A DNA stretch of 11,742 nt, taken from assembly GCA_018303895.1 (NCBI GenBank), contig JAGVXJ010000008.1, forward strand, positions 1 through 11,742. The letters are read 5' to 3'. This DNA comes from Candidatus Pacearchaeota archaeon (GTDB taxonomy: Archaea; Nanobdellota; Nanobdellia; Pacearchaeales; GW2011-AR1). This document shows, in pieces, positions 11,473 through 11,742 of this stretch. The number at the start of each line of letters is the position of its first letter. Positions within the stretch are counted from its first letter, which is position 1. The translations under genes and the position numbers were made by a program. The notes under the pieces were generated by a model that was given only the letters and a program-made list of their open reading frames with translations, was not told the origin of the DNA and ran no database searches.

Positions 11473-11477
11473 GGAGG
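11473..11477 (+). promoter_or_regulatory. Ribosome-binding site deciding the CxxC protein start
   Basis: GGAGG lies five bases before ATG 11483. The ATG at 11447, which opens a longer frame, has no such site and is close to the predicted transcript start. Confidence 0.7.
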
Positions 11478-11482
11478 AAAAA

Positions 11483-11668
11483 ATGGGAAATTTTGGCGGC
11501 GGAAATCGAAGTGGCGGATTCAATAGAAATAGATTTAATGATCAACCAAGAGAAATGCATAAGGCGAAATGTACTAAGTGTGGACAAGAATGTGAAGTTC
11601 CTTTCAAACCAACACCTGGGAAAGACGTTTTCTGTAAAGAATGCTACAAAAAGATGAAGGGATATTAA
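11483..11668 (+). CDS. CxxC-x17-CxxC zinc-binding protein with Gly/Asn/Arg-rich head
   Basis: The 61-residue product starts MGNFGGGNRSGGFNRNRFND, a flexible Gly/Asn/Arg/Phe-rich head. It continues with a zinc domain at 28-57: Cys30 and Cys33, then exactly 17 residues, then Cys51 and Cys54 (CTKCGQECEVPFKPTPGKDVFCKECY). The CxxC-x17-CxxC family is common in archaea and some bacteria; its function is not established to my knowledge. The head resembles the tail of the RRM protein at 9918, and both genes share a leader with GGAGG. A nucleic-acid-related role is inference. Confidence 0.88.
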   Translation: MGNFGGGNRSGGFNRNRFNDQPREMHKAKCTKCGQECEVPFKPTPGKDVFCKECYKKMKGY

Positions 11669-11685
11669 TTTGTCCTTAATCAAAA

Positions 11686-11716
11686 TTTATTTTTTTATTT
11701 ATAATTATTTTAATTT
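11686..11716 (+). terminator. T-rich terminator region
   Basis: About 20 bases after the CxxC protein stop comes a run of T-rich sequence (TTTATTTTTTTATTT and more). It is the likely archaeal termination tract and may also serve a gene coming from the right edge. Confidence 0.45.
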
Positions 11717-11740
11717 TTCTCGAACCTGTTCAAACAGCTG
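11705..11740 (-). CDS. Possible 3' end of a gene entering from the right edge
   Basis: On the minus strand one frame reads QLFEQVREKLK and then TAA. This looks like a typical helical C-terminus, convergent with the CxxC protein gene. Eleven codons are too few to exclude chance, and no family can be named. Confidence 0.3.
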   Translation of the reverse strand, partial: QLFEQVREKLK

Positions 11741-11742
11741 TT

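Noticed and set aside
1..11742. CRISPR array, insertion sequence or complete integrated element
   Set aside because: No regularly spaced repeats, no transposase or integrase gene with catalytic motifs, and no terminal inverted repeats were seen; only the two short gene-end duplications suggest past insertion.

Overview
The window is a compact, AT-rich stretch of an archaeal chromosome. It carries eukaryote-type ribosomal proteins (eL21, eL18), the archaeal RNA polymerase subunits Rpo3, Rpo4 and Rpo10, a DUF655 protein, a TrmB-type regulator and a pyruvoyl-dependent arginine decarboxylase. TATA boxes stand about 25 bases before start codons. The low GC, tight packing, many small zinc-ribbon proteins and an archaeal RRM protein suggest a DPANN lineage of the Pacearchaeota/Woesearchaeota kind. 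That placement is inference from gene content, not from a tree.

Layout. 1-101 may hold the end of an upstream gene. 138-251 is a lone 5S rRNA with its own TATA box, followed by a doubtful Asn-rich ORF and, on the minus strand, Rpo10 (rpoN). 858-1040 is a small zinc-ribbon protein. 1107-3678 is a run of translation genes: eL21, Rpo4, DUF655, uS13, uS4, uS11. 3749-4700 holds Rpo3 plus a 74-residue unknown. A tRNA-Leu(CAA) and an EamA-type transporter sit between Rpo3 and eL18, two genes that are usually close in archaea. 5919-7085 is eL18, uL13, uS9. From 7156 the content becomes accessory: a two-helix membrane protein divergent from a TrmB-like regulator, arginine decarboxylase, an orphan serine-recombinase DNA-binding domain fused to a zinc ribbon, an RRM protein, a secreted Kazal-like protein with a 54-residue membrane protein, a TspO homologue, and a CxxC-x17-CxxC zinc protein.

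Expression logic. Most lead genes have a TATA-like box centred 24-26 bases before the ATG, implying leaderless mRNAs. Within operons several genes restart after a single base (stop-N-ATG). The RRM protein and the CxxC protein, both with Gly/Asn/Phe/Arg-rich tails, instead have leaders of about 40 bases and a GGAGG ribosome-binding site.

Most unusual signals. The 3' ends of uS9 and uS11 are each repeated just downstream of the gene. For uS9 the second copy encodes the same C-terminal peptide with a different serine codon beyond the identical core, as expected of an integration site or a gene-replacement scar. The recombinase-like protein without a catalytic domain, the interlocked divergent promoters at 7876-7906 and the unassigned ORF next to Rpo3 also merit attention. 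I found no complete mobile element and no CRISPR array.
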